Part shown: positions 10,775 through 19,095 of the stretch, piece by piece | Numbering within the stretch: position 1 is the first letter of the stretch | Layout: every line of letters starts with the position of its first letter | NCBI GenBank assembly: GCA_963848335.1 | Contig: CAWKDD010000001.1 | Coordinates: 744,001 to 808,000 of the forward strand | DNA length: 64,000 nucleotides | Source: Chersky-840 sp963848335 | GTDB lineage: Bacteria > Actinomycetota > Acidimicrobiia > Acidimicrobiales > UBA8190 | Direction: 5' to 3' | Position numbers and translations under genes: made by a program | Notes under the pieces: model-generated | What the model saw: only the letters and a program-made list of their open reading frames with translations | Databases searched by the model: none | What the model was told of the DNA's origin: nothing

Positions 10775-10803
10775 ACGTGATCACGTGAACGCCTGTGGCG
10801 TTC
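10775..10803. promoter_or_regulatory. 12-bp palindrome directly followed by a 7-bp-stem hairpin
   Basis: ACGTGATCACGT (10775-10786) is a perfect palindrome. It abuts GAACGCC-TGT-GGCGTTC (10787-10803), a perfect seven-base stem with a three-base loop. Two adjoining dyads in an AT-rich patch of a GC-rich genome suggest a regulator-binding site or a transcript-end structure. The protein that would bind is unknown. Confidence 0.45.
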
Positions 10804-11222
10804 ATCTTCCATCATCGGTCCAAATGGCCACGTTGGTCACAGTGGCAACTCCAGACCATCCTTCTTCGCTGTTTGGTTACCAGGTAGCAACGAATCCGGC
10901 GTGGAGGTGCACCTTCGTCGAGTCGTCTCAACGGTGGCCCTCTCAAATCTTCTCAATTTTGGTGATGACACCGAAGAAGCCACGCGCGCACAGTGAGGCG
11001 TGGCGTCCCATAGTGATGTGGGGTGCCAATGGCGGGGACCGGCGCGGGACCGGGTGTTCCTCGTCAAATCTACTCCGGTCGTCCTGAATATCGCGTCGTG
11101 TGTGCCCCTGTTTGACCCCTGAAGGCTGTGCGGAAGTCCTGCCCGACCAACCCCCTCGCATATCGGAAAGCGTGCGTTGAAGAGCCCCCAGATGCCTCGA
11201 GAAGCCGCCGCGGAACACCCCA

Positions 11223-11879
11223 ATGAGATCGACGACGCAGCGGGAGTCGCCGAAGCGGCCGACGAGAGCGTCGTCGGAGCTGTCGACGAGATCGTCGGCG
11301 ATAGCGAGGACAGCGCAGAGCGATGGCGCCTTGATCGCTGTGGTCAAGGCCGCGTCCGAGGGCGAGGACTGGGCGTGGACGGAGCTGATGCGGCGGTACT
11401 CGGGGATGATCCGCGTGATCTGTCACTCGTGCCGGCTCGGGTCCGCCGATACCGCCGAGATCTCGCAGATCACCTGGTTGAAGCTCTTCGAGAACATCGA
11501 TCGCATCCGGGAACCGGCCCGAGTCGGGTCGTGGTTGGCCACCACGGCGCGCCGTGAATGCCTCCGGGTCCTGCGCACCACCAACCGATGGGCCTGGGAC
11601 GGTTCCGAGGGCCTGGCCGAGATCCCGGACTCCCGTTTCGGTCTCCCCGACGCCCACACGCTCGACGCCGAGCGCGACCGGGCTCTGCGTCTCGCCTACA
11701 GCCGCCTGCCTCCACGGTGTCAGCGCTTGCTCGGTCTCCTGCTCAGCGACGACGCCATGAGCTACAAGGCGCTCTCGGAACTGCTCGGGATGCGGATCGG
11801 CAGCATCGGGCCGACGCGCGGGCGATGCCTGGAACATCTGGAGCGGTTGATGGCAGAGCTGGGTGTCACCTCGTCATAG
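11223..11879 (+). CDS. ECF-type RNA polymerase sigma factor
   Basis: A 218-residue sigma-70 family protein with only regions 2 and 4. Region 2 runs from about residue 50 to 120 (AWTELMRRYSGMIRVICHSC ... EISQITWLKLFENIDRIREP ... WLATTARRECLRVLR). Region 4 runs from about 165 to 213 and ends in the helix-turn-helix LSELLGMRIGSIGPTRGRCL, the actinobacterial ECF signature. No anti-sigma factor or zinc-binding partner is adjacent. It lies immediately upstream of the sugar transferase, on the same strand and 75 bp away, and may control the polysaccharide genes; this is inference from position. Start chosen at ATG 11223; no strong ribosome site is seen. Confidence 0.86.
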   Translation: MRSTTQRESPKRPTRASSELSTRSSAIARTAQSDGALIAVVKAASEGEDWAWTELMRRYSGMIRVICHSCRLGSADTAEISQITWLKLFENIDRIREPARVGSWLATTARRECLRVLRTTNRWAWDGSEGLAEIPDSRFGLPDAHTLDAERDRALRLAYSRLPPRCQRLLGLLLSDDAMSYKALSELLGMRIGSIGPTRGRCLEHLERLMAELGVTSS

Positions 11880-11954
11880 CTCGAGGCGCTTCGCACCAGG
11901 ACCTTTCGGAACGGGGCCAGTATCAGAAGTGGGGACCTCGCCTCCGTTCTGGCG

Positions 11955-13564
11955 ATGTCCGACATCGGGATTCGACAAGACGAGCAGCTGACCCTGGCTC
12001 CGGAGCTCCCCACGTCGATGCGTGGACCCAGCGGCCACCAGAGCGCGGCCACGACGTCGGGATCCCTCGCCCTTCTCGCGCACGAACGTGAGCCGACGGC
12101 CGGCGCGCCACTCGCCGCGGCCCCGCCCCACCGGGGACGCCGAGGGCCGGGACTGCGCACCCGGTTGTTCGCCATCGACCTTGTCGGTGCCGCCCTGGCG
12201 TGGGTGGGGGTGAGCCTGGCGCATCCCGGTGGGATCGGTCTCGGCACCCGCCTCGCCGGTGCCGCCGGGGCCACGGCCGCCACGCTGGCCGTGATGGCCG
12301 TGGCCGGTCTGTACCGGACCCGGGTGTGCGCCTTGAAGTCGTCCCAGGGCCTCGGCATCGTGTGGGCTTGCGTCACCGGGGCAGTGGCGTTCGTCGTGGT
12401 GCGCCGGGCCATGGGGGCCGGAGGCGGCCTGACCGGGGCCGTCGCCGGTGGCGCCATCGGTGTCGTGGTCCTCGTGGCCCTCCGCTGGAATTTCGACCGG
12501 TGGCTCAGCCGGTGCCGCACCCAGGGCCGGTTCACCCGCCGCGTCGTGCTCGTGGGAGCGAACGCCGATGCCCAGGAGCTGTGGACGATCGTGACGACCG
12601 AGCCCGAGCTCGGCTACCGGGTCGAGCTCGTGGTCGCTGCGCACCACGAGCGCGGCATGTGGGAAGACGTCCCCATCGTCGACGGGTTGGACCGGGTCCC
12701 GGACCTGGCCAGGCTGGCCGGAGCCAACGGCCTGTTGATCGTCCCCAGCGCCCTGTCGAGGCTCGAGATCCAACAGGTCCTCAGAGCCGCCATGCACGCC
12801 GGGCTCCATGTCCAGCTCTGGCCGGGACTGAAAGGAGTCGGCAGCAGGAGGCTCCGCTCGCTGCCCATCTCCAGGGAAGCGGCTTTCTACGTGGAAGTCC
12901 CTTCCTCGTCGCGCCTCGAGAGGGCGCTCAAGCGGGCGTTGGACGTGACCCTGTCGTCGTTGGCGTTGCTGGCCGCGGCCCCGGTCGTGCTCGTGGCCGC
13001 CGCGCTCGTCAAGCTGCACGACGGTGGGCCGGTCCTCCTGCGCCAACCGCGTGTCGGGCGCGACGGCGCCACGTTCACGCTCTTCAAGCTGCGGACCATG
13101 GTCCCCGACGCCGAGGTCCTGCAGGCGGAGCTGAACCTGCTCAACGAGCGCACCGACGGGCCGCTCTTCAAGGTGCGGACTCGGATCCACGGGTGACCCC
13201 CATCGGCCGGCTGCTGCGTGCCACCAGCATCGACGAGCTCCCCCAACTCTTCAACGTCCTCACGGGGACCATGAGCCTGGTGGGGCCGCGCCCCGCCCTC
13301 GTCGACGAGGTGGCGCAGTTCGACGAGGAGTCGCTGCGCCGCCTCGACGTCCTGCCGGGAATCACCGGGTTGTGGCAGATCGAGGCGCGTGACAACCCCT
13401 CGTTCCACGCCTATCGGCGCTTCGACCTCCTCTACGTCGACAACTGGTCCTTCGGGCTCGACATCTCCATCCTGATCGCCACGGGGCCCGTGGTCGTCGA
13501 GCACGCCCTGAAGGCGTTGATGCACTCGTTCACGGGCCGAGACAAGGTGGACCCCGTCCCATGA
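11955..13564 (+). CDS. Polyprenyl-phosphate sugar-1-phosphate transferase starting exopolysaccharide synthesis, one frameshift
   Basis: Predicted integral membrane enzyme that moves a sugar-phosphate from a UDP-sugar to undecaprenyl phosphate, the first step of polymer assembly (WbaP/CpsE/ExoY type). About 60 disordered residues precede four or five membrane helices (from LRTRLFAIDLVGAAL) and a Rossmann-like CoA_binding_3 domain (RRVVLVGANADAQEL). A further helix (ALDVTLSSLALLAAAPVVLVA) leads into the bacterial sugar transferase domain (LLRQPRVGRDG, FKLRTM). The frame shifts near 13177 in the middle of this domain. The second frame supplies DPRVTPIGRLLRATSIDELP, the DELPQ catalytic block, NVLTGTMSLVGPRP, GITGLWQI and YVDNWS, and stops at 13564. 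Gene order with downstream glycosyltransferases, Wzy-like and Wzz-like proteins supports the role. Confidence 0.88.
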
Positions 13565-13622
13565 GCTCGGCACCGACCGCCCGCCCGCTTCGGGTACCTC
13601 TGGCATCTCCGGGGGTACGACG

Positions 13623-15731
13623 GTGGCGTTGACCGTGTCGCCGGCCACCGACTGGATCAACCGACGAGAGGCCGTGCAGGTCAACCTGCTCGGAGTGCGC
13701 GTCGACGGTCTCAGCCAAGGCGTGATCGTCGAGCACATCGTCGACAGCCTCCAACGCCACCAAGGCGGTTGGCTGATCACCCTGAACGTGGACATCATGC
13801 GCAGGCTGTTCCGGAACCCCGTCCTGCGGATGCTCGCCGACCGGGCCGACCTCGTGGTGCCCGACGGCACGCCCATCGTCTGGGCCTGTGGCGTCCTGGG
13901 CTCACCCGTGGCCGGACGGGTGGCGGGGGCCGACCTCATCGTGGCGCTCAGCGAGGCGGCCGCGGCGGGCGGCCGCTCGGTGTTCGTCCTCGGCGGCGAA
14001 CCGGGAGTGGCCGAGGAGGCCGGCCGGCGTCTGCTCGACGCGTCACCCGATCTCGAGTTCCGCGGCGGGTACTGCCCACCGTGGGGATTCGAGCGTTCCG
14101 AGCAGGCCATGGGGGGGATCGTCGAGGCCATCGAGCGGGCCGCACCCGACATCGTCTTCTGCGGGCTCGGTTTCCCCAAGCAGGAACGCCTCATCCTCAA
14201 GCTGCGCGAGCTCTTTCCCCGCACGTGGTTCATCGGATCCGGTGCCAGTCATGTCTTCGTGGCGGGCCAGTTCCGACGGGCTCCTCGCTGGATGCAACGC
14301 AGCGGTCTGGAGTGGCTGCACCGTCTCGGGCAGGAGCCCCAGAGGCTGTTCCGCCGTTACGTGCTCAACGACGCTCCCTTCGCCTTGTGGCTGCTGGCCG
14401 GCTCCCTTCTGTGCCGATGCGTTCCCAAGGACTCCCGGCTCGGCCCGAACAGGAACCGGCCGGCTGCGCTCGCCCCCGCCGGGTTCGAGGCCGAGGTCGA
14501 CCTGCTCTCCAACCCAACGGTGCAGGGCGACGGGCACGCTCTTCACGGCAATGGCAATGGCAACGGAAGCAATGGCAACGGCAACGGTCTCGCGGGCGCT
14601 CGATCCGCTCGAGGTGGGACGACGCTACGGGCTCCATGCCGCAGTGGAGAGCCGATGACGATGCCTGAGGCTCCGCACGCCATCGGGATGGCCGTCGTCG
14701 GGGCCGGGTACTGGGGCCCGAACCTCGTCCGCAACATCTCGGCCTCGACCGCCTGCGAGCTGCGGTGGGTCTGTGATCTCGACGCGTCGCGGGCCTACAA
14801 GGCGGTGGGCCGTTACAGCACCATCGGGGTCACCGACGACATCGAGGACGTGCTGCGCGACCCCCACGTCGGCGCCGTGGCCGTCGCCACCCCCGCCCAC
14901 ACCCATGCCGAGGTGGCACTGGCCTGCCTCGAGGCCGGCAAGCACGTCCTGGTGGAGAAGCCCCTGGCGTGGACCGTCGCCGAAGGCGAGAAGCTCGTCG
15001 ACGTGGCGGCCGATCTGGGTCTCGTCCTCATGTGCGACCACACCTACTGCTACACGCCCGCGGTGCAGGAGATCCGGCGCCTGGTGCGCGAGGGCGAGGT
15101 GGGGGACATCCATTACGTCGACTCGGTGCGGATCAACCTCGGGCTGCTCCAGCCCGACATCGACGTGTTCTGGGACCTGGCGCCCCACGACCTGGCCATC
15201 TTGGACGTGATCCTCCCCCCGCAGTCGCGCCCTGTCGCCGTCTCCGCCCAGGGGGCCGACCCCCTCGGCACCGGGTTCGCCTGCGTCGGGTACCTGACCT
15301 TGCGTCTCGAAGGCGGTGGTGTGGCCCACACCCATGTCAACTGGCTGAGTCCCACCAAGATCCGCACCACCATCATCGGGGGGTCCGAGCGCATGGTGGT
15401 CTGGGACGACCTGAACCCCTCGCAACGGCTGTGCCTCTACGACAAGGGGGTCGACATCGTCGACGGGGCCTCTTCGGAGAGCGCCGAGGTCCGGCGGGCC
15501 CGCACCGTGTCGTACCGCTCGGGGGACCTGAGCGCGCCGTCACTGTCGGAGACCGAGGCCCTGGCGGCGGTGGTGGCCGAGTTCGTGGCCTCGATCGGCG
15601 AGGGGCGGGCCCCGCTGACCGACGGCCGCGCCGGCCTGCGCGTCCTGCAGATCCTCGAAGCCGCCACCACCAGCATGCGCCGGGACGGCGCCACGATCCC
15701 CCTGGGCCATTGGGACGAGGGCCACCCCTGA
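13623..15731 (+). CDS. Fusion: WecG/TagA/CpsF-type glycosyltransferase + Gfo/Idh/MocA sugar dehydrogenase
   Basis: One uninterrupted frame of 702 residues. Residues 15-265 match the WecG/TagA/CpsF family, which transfers N-acetylmannosaminuronic acid or a related sugar to a lipid-linked acceptor: TLNVDIMRRL, VVPDGTPIVWA, FGGEPGV-like FVLGGEPGVAEEAG, CGLGFPKQERLI, GASHVFVAGQFRRAP. A Gly/Asn linker (about 312-324, GNGNGNGSNGNGNG) follows. From about residue 345 begins an NAD(P)-dependent Gfo/Idh/MocA oxidoreductase: AVVGAGYWGPNLVRN, VATPAHTHAEVA, EKPLAWT with the catalytic Lys, and DLAPHDLAILD. WlbA-like enzymes of this kind oxidise UDP-sugars at C3. GTG at 13623 is the start. A separate start for the second half (ATG at 14655 behind GGAGAG) is possible, so the fusion may be an indel artefact or two genes in one frame. 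Confidence 0.82.
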   Translation: MALTVSPATDWINRREAVQVNLLGVRVDGLSQGVIVEHIVDSLQRHQGGWLITLNVDIMRRLFRNPVLRMLADRADLVVPDGTPIVWACGVLGSPVAGRVAGADLIVALSEAAAAGGRSVFVLGGEPGVAEEAGRRLLDASPDLEFRGGYCPPWGFERSEQAMGGIVEAIERAAPDIVFCGLGFPKQERLILKLRELFPRTWFIGSGASHVFVAGQFRRAPRWMQRSGLEWLHRLGQEPQRLFRRYVLNDAPFALWLLAGSLLCRCVPKDSRLGPNRNRPAALAPAGFEAEVDLLSNPTVQGDGHALHGNGNGNGSNGNGNGLAGARSARGGTTLRAPCRSGEPMTMPEAPHAIGMAVVGAGYWGPNLVRNISASTACELRWVCDLDASRAYKAVGRYSTIGVTDDIEDVLRDPHVGAVAVATPAHTHAEVALACLEAGKHVLVEKPLAWTVAEGEKLVDVAADLGLVLMCDHTYCYTPAVQEIRRLVREGEVGDIHYVDSVRINLGLLQPDIDVFWDLAPHDLAILDVILPPQSRPVAVSAQGADPLGTGFACVGYLTLRLEGGGVAHTHVNWLSPTKIRTTIIGGSERMVVWDDLNPSQRLCLYDKGVDIVDGASSESAEVRRARTVSYRSGDLSAPSLSETEALAAVVAEFVASIGEGRAPLTDGRAGLRVLQILEAATTSMRRDGATIPLGHWDEGHP

Positions 15732-15787
15732 CCCGCCCCGTGGTGGGGGCTTCGAGCAGACGTGGAGGGGGCGCGTCTCCTCGGGCC

Positions 15788-15819
15788 ATGTATCAGGGCA
15801 TGTATCAGGGATGTATCAA
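15788..15819 (+). repeat. Three short direct repeats of ATGTATCAGGG
   Basis: ATGTATCAGGG at 15788-15798 and 15800-15810, then ATGTATCAA at 15811-15819. They lie 11-12 bp apart, roughly one helical turn, in the 178-bp gap before the next glycosyltransferase. Spacing and position suit an operator, and the core TGTATCA also occurs in the inverted repeat at 6805-6817. Confidence 0.45.
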
Positions 15820-15909
15820 GCACTGTCCGTGGCGCTCCGTTCTCCGACCAGTTGGGGGCGCCACAAGGGTTCCTCCGAGGTGAGCACCCATGGATGTGCG
15901 GTCGCCCTA

Positions 15910-16778
15910 ATGCCGACTCCCGTCGGATCTGTCCTCATCCCGGCCCACAACGAGGCCGCCGTCATCGTGCGGTGCCTCGACGCGCTCTTCGACGGGGTCG
16001 AGCCCGGCCGGCTCGAGGTGGTGGTGGCGTGCAATGGCTGCACCGACGACACGGCCCGATTGGCCCGGTCCGCCGGCCACGCCGTCTCCGTCGTCGAGTT
16101 GCCCCAGGCCTCCAAGGCGGGGGCCCTGCGGGCGGGGGAGCAGATGCTGACCGTCTTCCCCCGCCTGTACCTCGACGCCGACATCGTGTTGCGCGGGCCA
16201 TCCGCCCTCGCCGCTGGTGGCGCGGTTGCGCACCGGTCCCGCTCTGGCGGTCCGGCCCCCCATCGCCTACGACACCGAGGGCGCATCCGCCGCGGTGCGC
16301 AAGTACTACACGGCCCGCGAGCGCCTGCCGGCGGTGATGGGGTCTCTGTGGGGGGCGGGGGTCTACGGGTTGTCGGAGGTGGGCCGCTGCCGTTTCGGGC
16401 CCTACCCCGACGTGGTCGCCGACGACCTGTATCGTCGACGGGCACTTCTCCGAGGCCGAGATCGAGGTCGTCGCCTGCCAAGCAGCCGTCGTGACGGCCC
16501 CTCGCCACACCGCCGACCTGGTTCGCATCCTGCGGCGCAACTACCGGGGCAAAGCCGAGATCGGCGGGCGTGGGTCGGGGGTCGCCCCGCCCACCACGAC
16601 CCGGGGCCCCACCACGACCCGGGGCACGGTGCGCGACGTCTTCGACCTGGCCCGCAGCGGCCCCGGCCCCGCCGTCGACGCTCTGGCCTATTCGGCGTTG
16701 GCCGTCGGTGGCCGTCTCGTGACCCGGTTCGGGCGCAACGGGCCGTGGGAGCGCGACGAGAGCTCGAGGATCGCCTGA
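15910..16778 (+). CDS. Family-2 glycosyltransferase of the polysaccharide cluster, two frameshifts
   Basis: The N-terminal part shows SVLIPAHNEAAVIVRCLDAL and VVACNGCTDDTARLA (donor-binding GT-A signature), with metal-site YLDADIVL. Frame moves near 16210 (then RPPIAYDTEGASAAVRKYYTAR, GAGVYGLSEVGR) and again near 16430 (then VDGHFSEAEIEVV, RHTADLVRILRRNYRGKAE), stopping at 16778. Combined, the three parts make about 289 residues with a normal domain order. Start taken at ATG 15910; an in-frame GTG at 15880 is possible. The next gene starts two bases after the stop, so the two are translationally close. It probably adds a sugar to the lipid-linked repeat unit started by the upstream transferase. 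Confidence 0.75.
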
Positions 16779-16779
16779 C

Positions 16780-18148
16780 ATGCAGACCACGACCGCCGCC
16801 GCCCGCTTCACACCCACCGACTCGTCCCGGCGCGGCCAAGCCGTGATCGTGCTCCAGGTCTTCGTCGTCACGCTCTTCCTCTTTCCGTCCGACACCGTGA
16901 TCAAGACCGTCGGCGCGGCGGGGTTCGTGGCGTTCTTCGTCGCCCTGGTGGCCTTCTTCGGGTGGCTCGTCTCGACGCTGTTCGGAGTGCACAACCCGCT
17001 CGAGAACCGGCATCCCACCCGTGCCGCGCTGGGGGGTCTGTGGCTGGTGTCGCTGGTCTCCTACGCCCTCATGCACCGGACCCAGGTGACCGGGACCGAA
17101 GAGCTCGCCGCCGACCGGTGGATGATGCAGCTGGCCGGCATGACCGGGGTGGCCCTGATCGCGGCGGAGTGCCTGTCGGTCGCTGTAGTCGGTCAAGCGG
17201 GTCCTGCGGGCGCTGGTGTGGGGGGGAGCGTTCTGTGGCGTGGTGGCGGCGCTGCAGTACTGGACGCACATCGACCTCGCTCACGACCTGCGCATGATCC
17301 CGGGATTCACCGTGAACATCGCCAACTCGGACATCACCTACCGGGGAGGCTTGAAGCGGGTCACGGGCACGACGATCGACCCCATCGAACTGGGCGTCGT
17401 GGCGGGCATGTTGCTGCCGCTGGCGTTGTACCTCCTGCTCTACGACCGCGACCGAAGGCCATGGAGACGCTGGGTCCCCATGATGTGCATCGCCGTCGCC
17501 ATCCCCGTGAGCGTGTCGCGATCGGCCATCGTGGCGGTGGCGGTTTCGGTGGGGATGTTCGTGGTGCTGCTCCCCAGGGCGCGCCGCCTGCCGCTCATCG
17601 CCGCCTTGCCGGTGGCGGTGACGGGGGTGTTCGTGGCTGCGCCGGGGTTGATCGGGACGCTGGCGCGCTACTTCACCCTCGGGGGTAGCGACCCGTCCAT
17701 CCTCCACCGGACGAACAACTACTCCTACGTCGAGACACTGGTGCGGCACGCCCCCTGGTTCGGGACCGGAGAGGGCACGTACCTCCCCACGGTGCAGCAC
17801 ATCCTCGACAACCAGTACCTGACCACCGCCATCGAACTGGGGATCGTGGGCCTGGTCGTCCTGACCTACTTCTTCGCCCTGCCCGTGGCCACAGCTCTGG
17901 TGGCCCGGCAACGGACGGCCGACCCCGAGCTGCGGACGCTGTGCGGCGCCCTGGCCGGATCGGCCGCCGCCGCCATGATCTGCTCGGCGACCTTCGACTC
18001 CTTGTCCTTCCCCGTGTTCACCTACGTGGAAGCACTGATCTTGGGCCTGTGCGGCGCCTGTTGGCTGCTCGTGGCCCGCGCCGGAAACGTGGTGGCGGGG
18101 ATCCCCGCCATCGACGAGAAGATGATCCTTGTCAACGAGAGAGGCTGA
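16780..18148 (+). CDS. Wzy/O-antigen-ligase-like polysaccharide polymerase, one frameshift
   Basis: Polytopic membrane protein of about 455 residues with ten or more predicted helices, beginning VIVLQVFVVTLFLFPSDTVIK. It has a large extracytoplasmic loop containing NIANSDITYRGGLKRVTGTT and PWFGTGEGTYLPTVQHILDNQYL, the pattern of O-antigen ligases and polymerases (a membrane block with VSVSRSAIVAVAVSVGM and an H/D-rich loop before the last helices). Such proteins polymerise or ligate undecaprenyl-linked repeat units outside the membrane. The frame breaks near 17184, where one frame meets TAG and the next carries on with VKRVLRALVWGG. Downstream Wzz-like gene starts four bases after the stop. 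Confidence 0.78.
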
Positions 18149-18152
18149 GCAA

Positions 18153-19090
18153 ATGGACCTGTTGTCAATCGAGAGGATCCTTCGGAAGCACAAGATCCTC
18201 GTCATCCCGGTTGTCGTGCTGACGTTCCTCGGGGTCGTCTACTTCGCGGCCTTTTCCAAGCCGCTCTACGAGACGACGGTCGACTACGTCTTCGTGCCGC
18301 CCCCGCGCCCCCCACGGCGGAACAGATCGCCCTGAACCCGAACTTGGCCAACATCAACTCCAGCAACGTGTTCTCGCGCTTCGACGATCAGTCCATCATC
18401 GCCGACTCCATCGTGAGCAGGATGAGCAGCGCCTCCACCCAGCAGGCCCTGGTGAACCAGGGCGCCGACAGCCGCTTCACGGTCGAGCCGATCTCCCTGT
18501 ACGGTTCTCCCGAGCCGATGGTGGAGGTGACGGGCACGGGCGCCACGGCGGCCGAAGCGCTCAAGACCAGCTCCCTGGTGAGCGCCGCCCTCGAACGTAG
18601 CCTCTCCAGCCTGCAGCGGGCCCAGGGAACCAACTCGACCTACATGTTCACGGCTCTGCAGGTCGCCTCGAGCCCCCCCGTCATCAAGGTGTCGAGCAAA
18701 CTTCGCTCCATCGTGGCGGTGCTGGGAGTGGGTGTGGTGCTGCTGTTCGTCCTCGTGTCACTCGGGGACGCCATCGACAGGAAGCGGGCCGAGGTCCGGG
18801 ACGGCTCCGAGCCCACCGCGGCCGGCAACGGCCACGCACCGCCGGCCCACCCCGTCGCCACCGGCGGTGCCGCCACCCCGGCCCACCCCGTCGCTACCGG
18901 CGGTGCCGCCACCGCGGCTCACCCCGTCGCCTCCAACGGCGCCCCCACCAACGGTGCCGCCACCAACGGCGCCACCAACGGCGCCGATGTCAACGGGCTG
19001 GCCGGGCGTCCCTCGGAATTGCACCTGTGGACTCCCGTCGTCCGCAGCCCGGCTTCGGCGAAGGGTAATCCCCGTCCGGTCGGCCTGTAG
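18153..19090 (+). CDS. Wzz-like chain-length/capsule export protein without kinase domain, one frameshift
   Basis: ATG at 18153 has AGAGAGG about eight bases upstream. A short cytoplasmic start (MDLLSIERILRKHK) precedes membrane helix 1 (ILVIPVVVLTFLGVVYFAAF) and the Wzz-type SKPLYETTVDYVFVPP strand. The frame shifts near 18312 in a C-rich run. The following frame gives the extracytoplasmic helix region (FDDQSIIADSIVSRMSS, EVTGTGATAAEALKTSS) and helix 2 (RSIVAVLGVGVVLLFVLVSL). A low-complexity cytoplasmic tail contains PAHPVATGGAAT repeats and an Asn/Gly/Ala run. No Walker motifs are present, so there is no BY-kinase domain. The expected role is control of polymer length with the Wzy-like protein. 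The gene is followed five bases later by a secreted hydrolase-like gene, consistent with one operon. Confidence 0.75.
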
Positions 19091-19095
19091 GCGTC

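Larger units (their letters stand above)
10438..11222. other. 785-bp structured intergenic region upstream of the ECF sigma factor
   Basis: No convincing coding sequence. The segment 10700-10990 is clearly richer in A and T than its surroundings. It contains a 15-bp tandem repeat (10586-10615), a CGAGCG-A-CGCTCG dyad (10676-10688), a 12-bp palindrome and an adjacent hairpin (10775-10803). It separates two divergent genes, so it probably holds their promoters. Confidence 0.5.

Noticed and set aside
10422..10815. Small minus-strand frames upstream of the hydroxyacid dehydrogenase
   Set aside because: Products show no domain, signal or compositional coherence, and they overlap palindromes and the likely promoter region.
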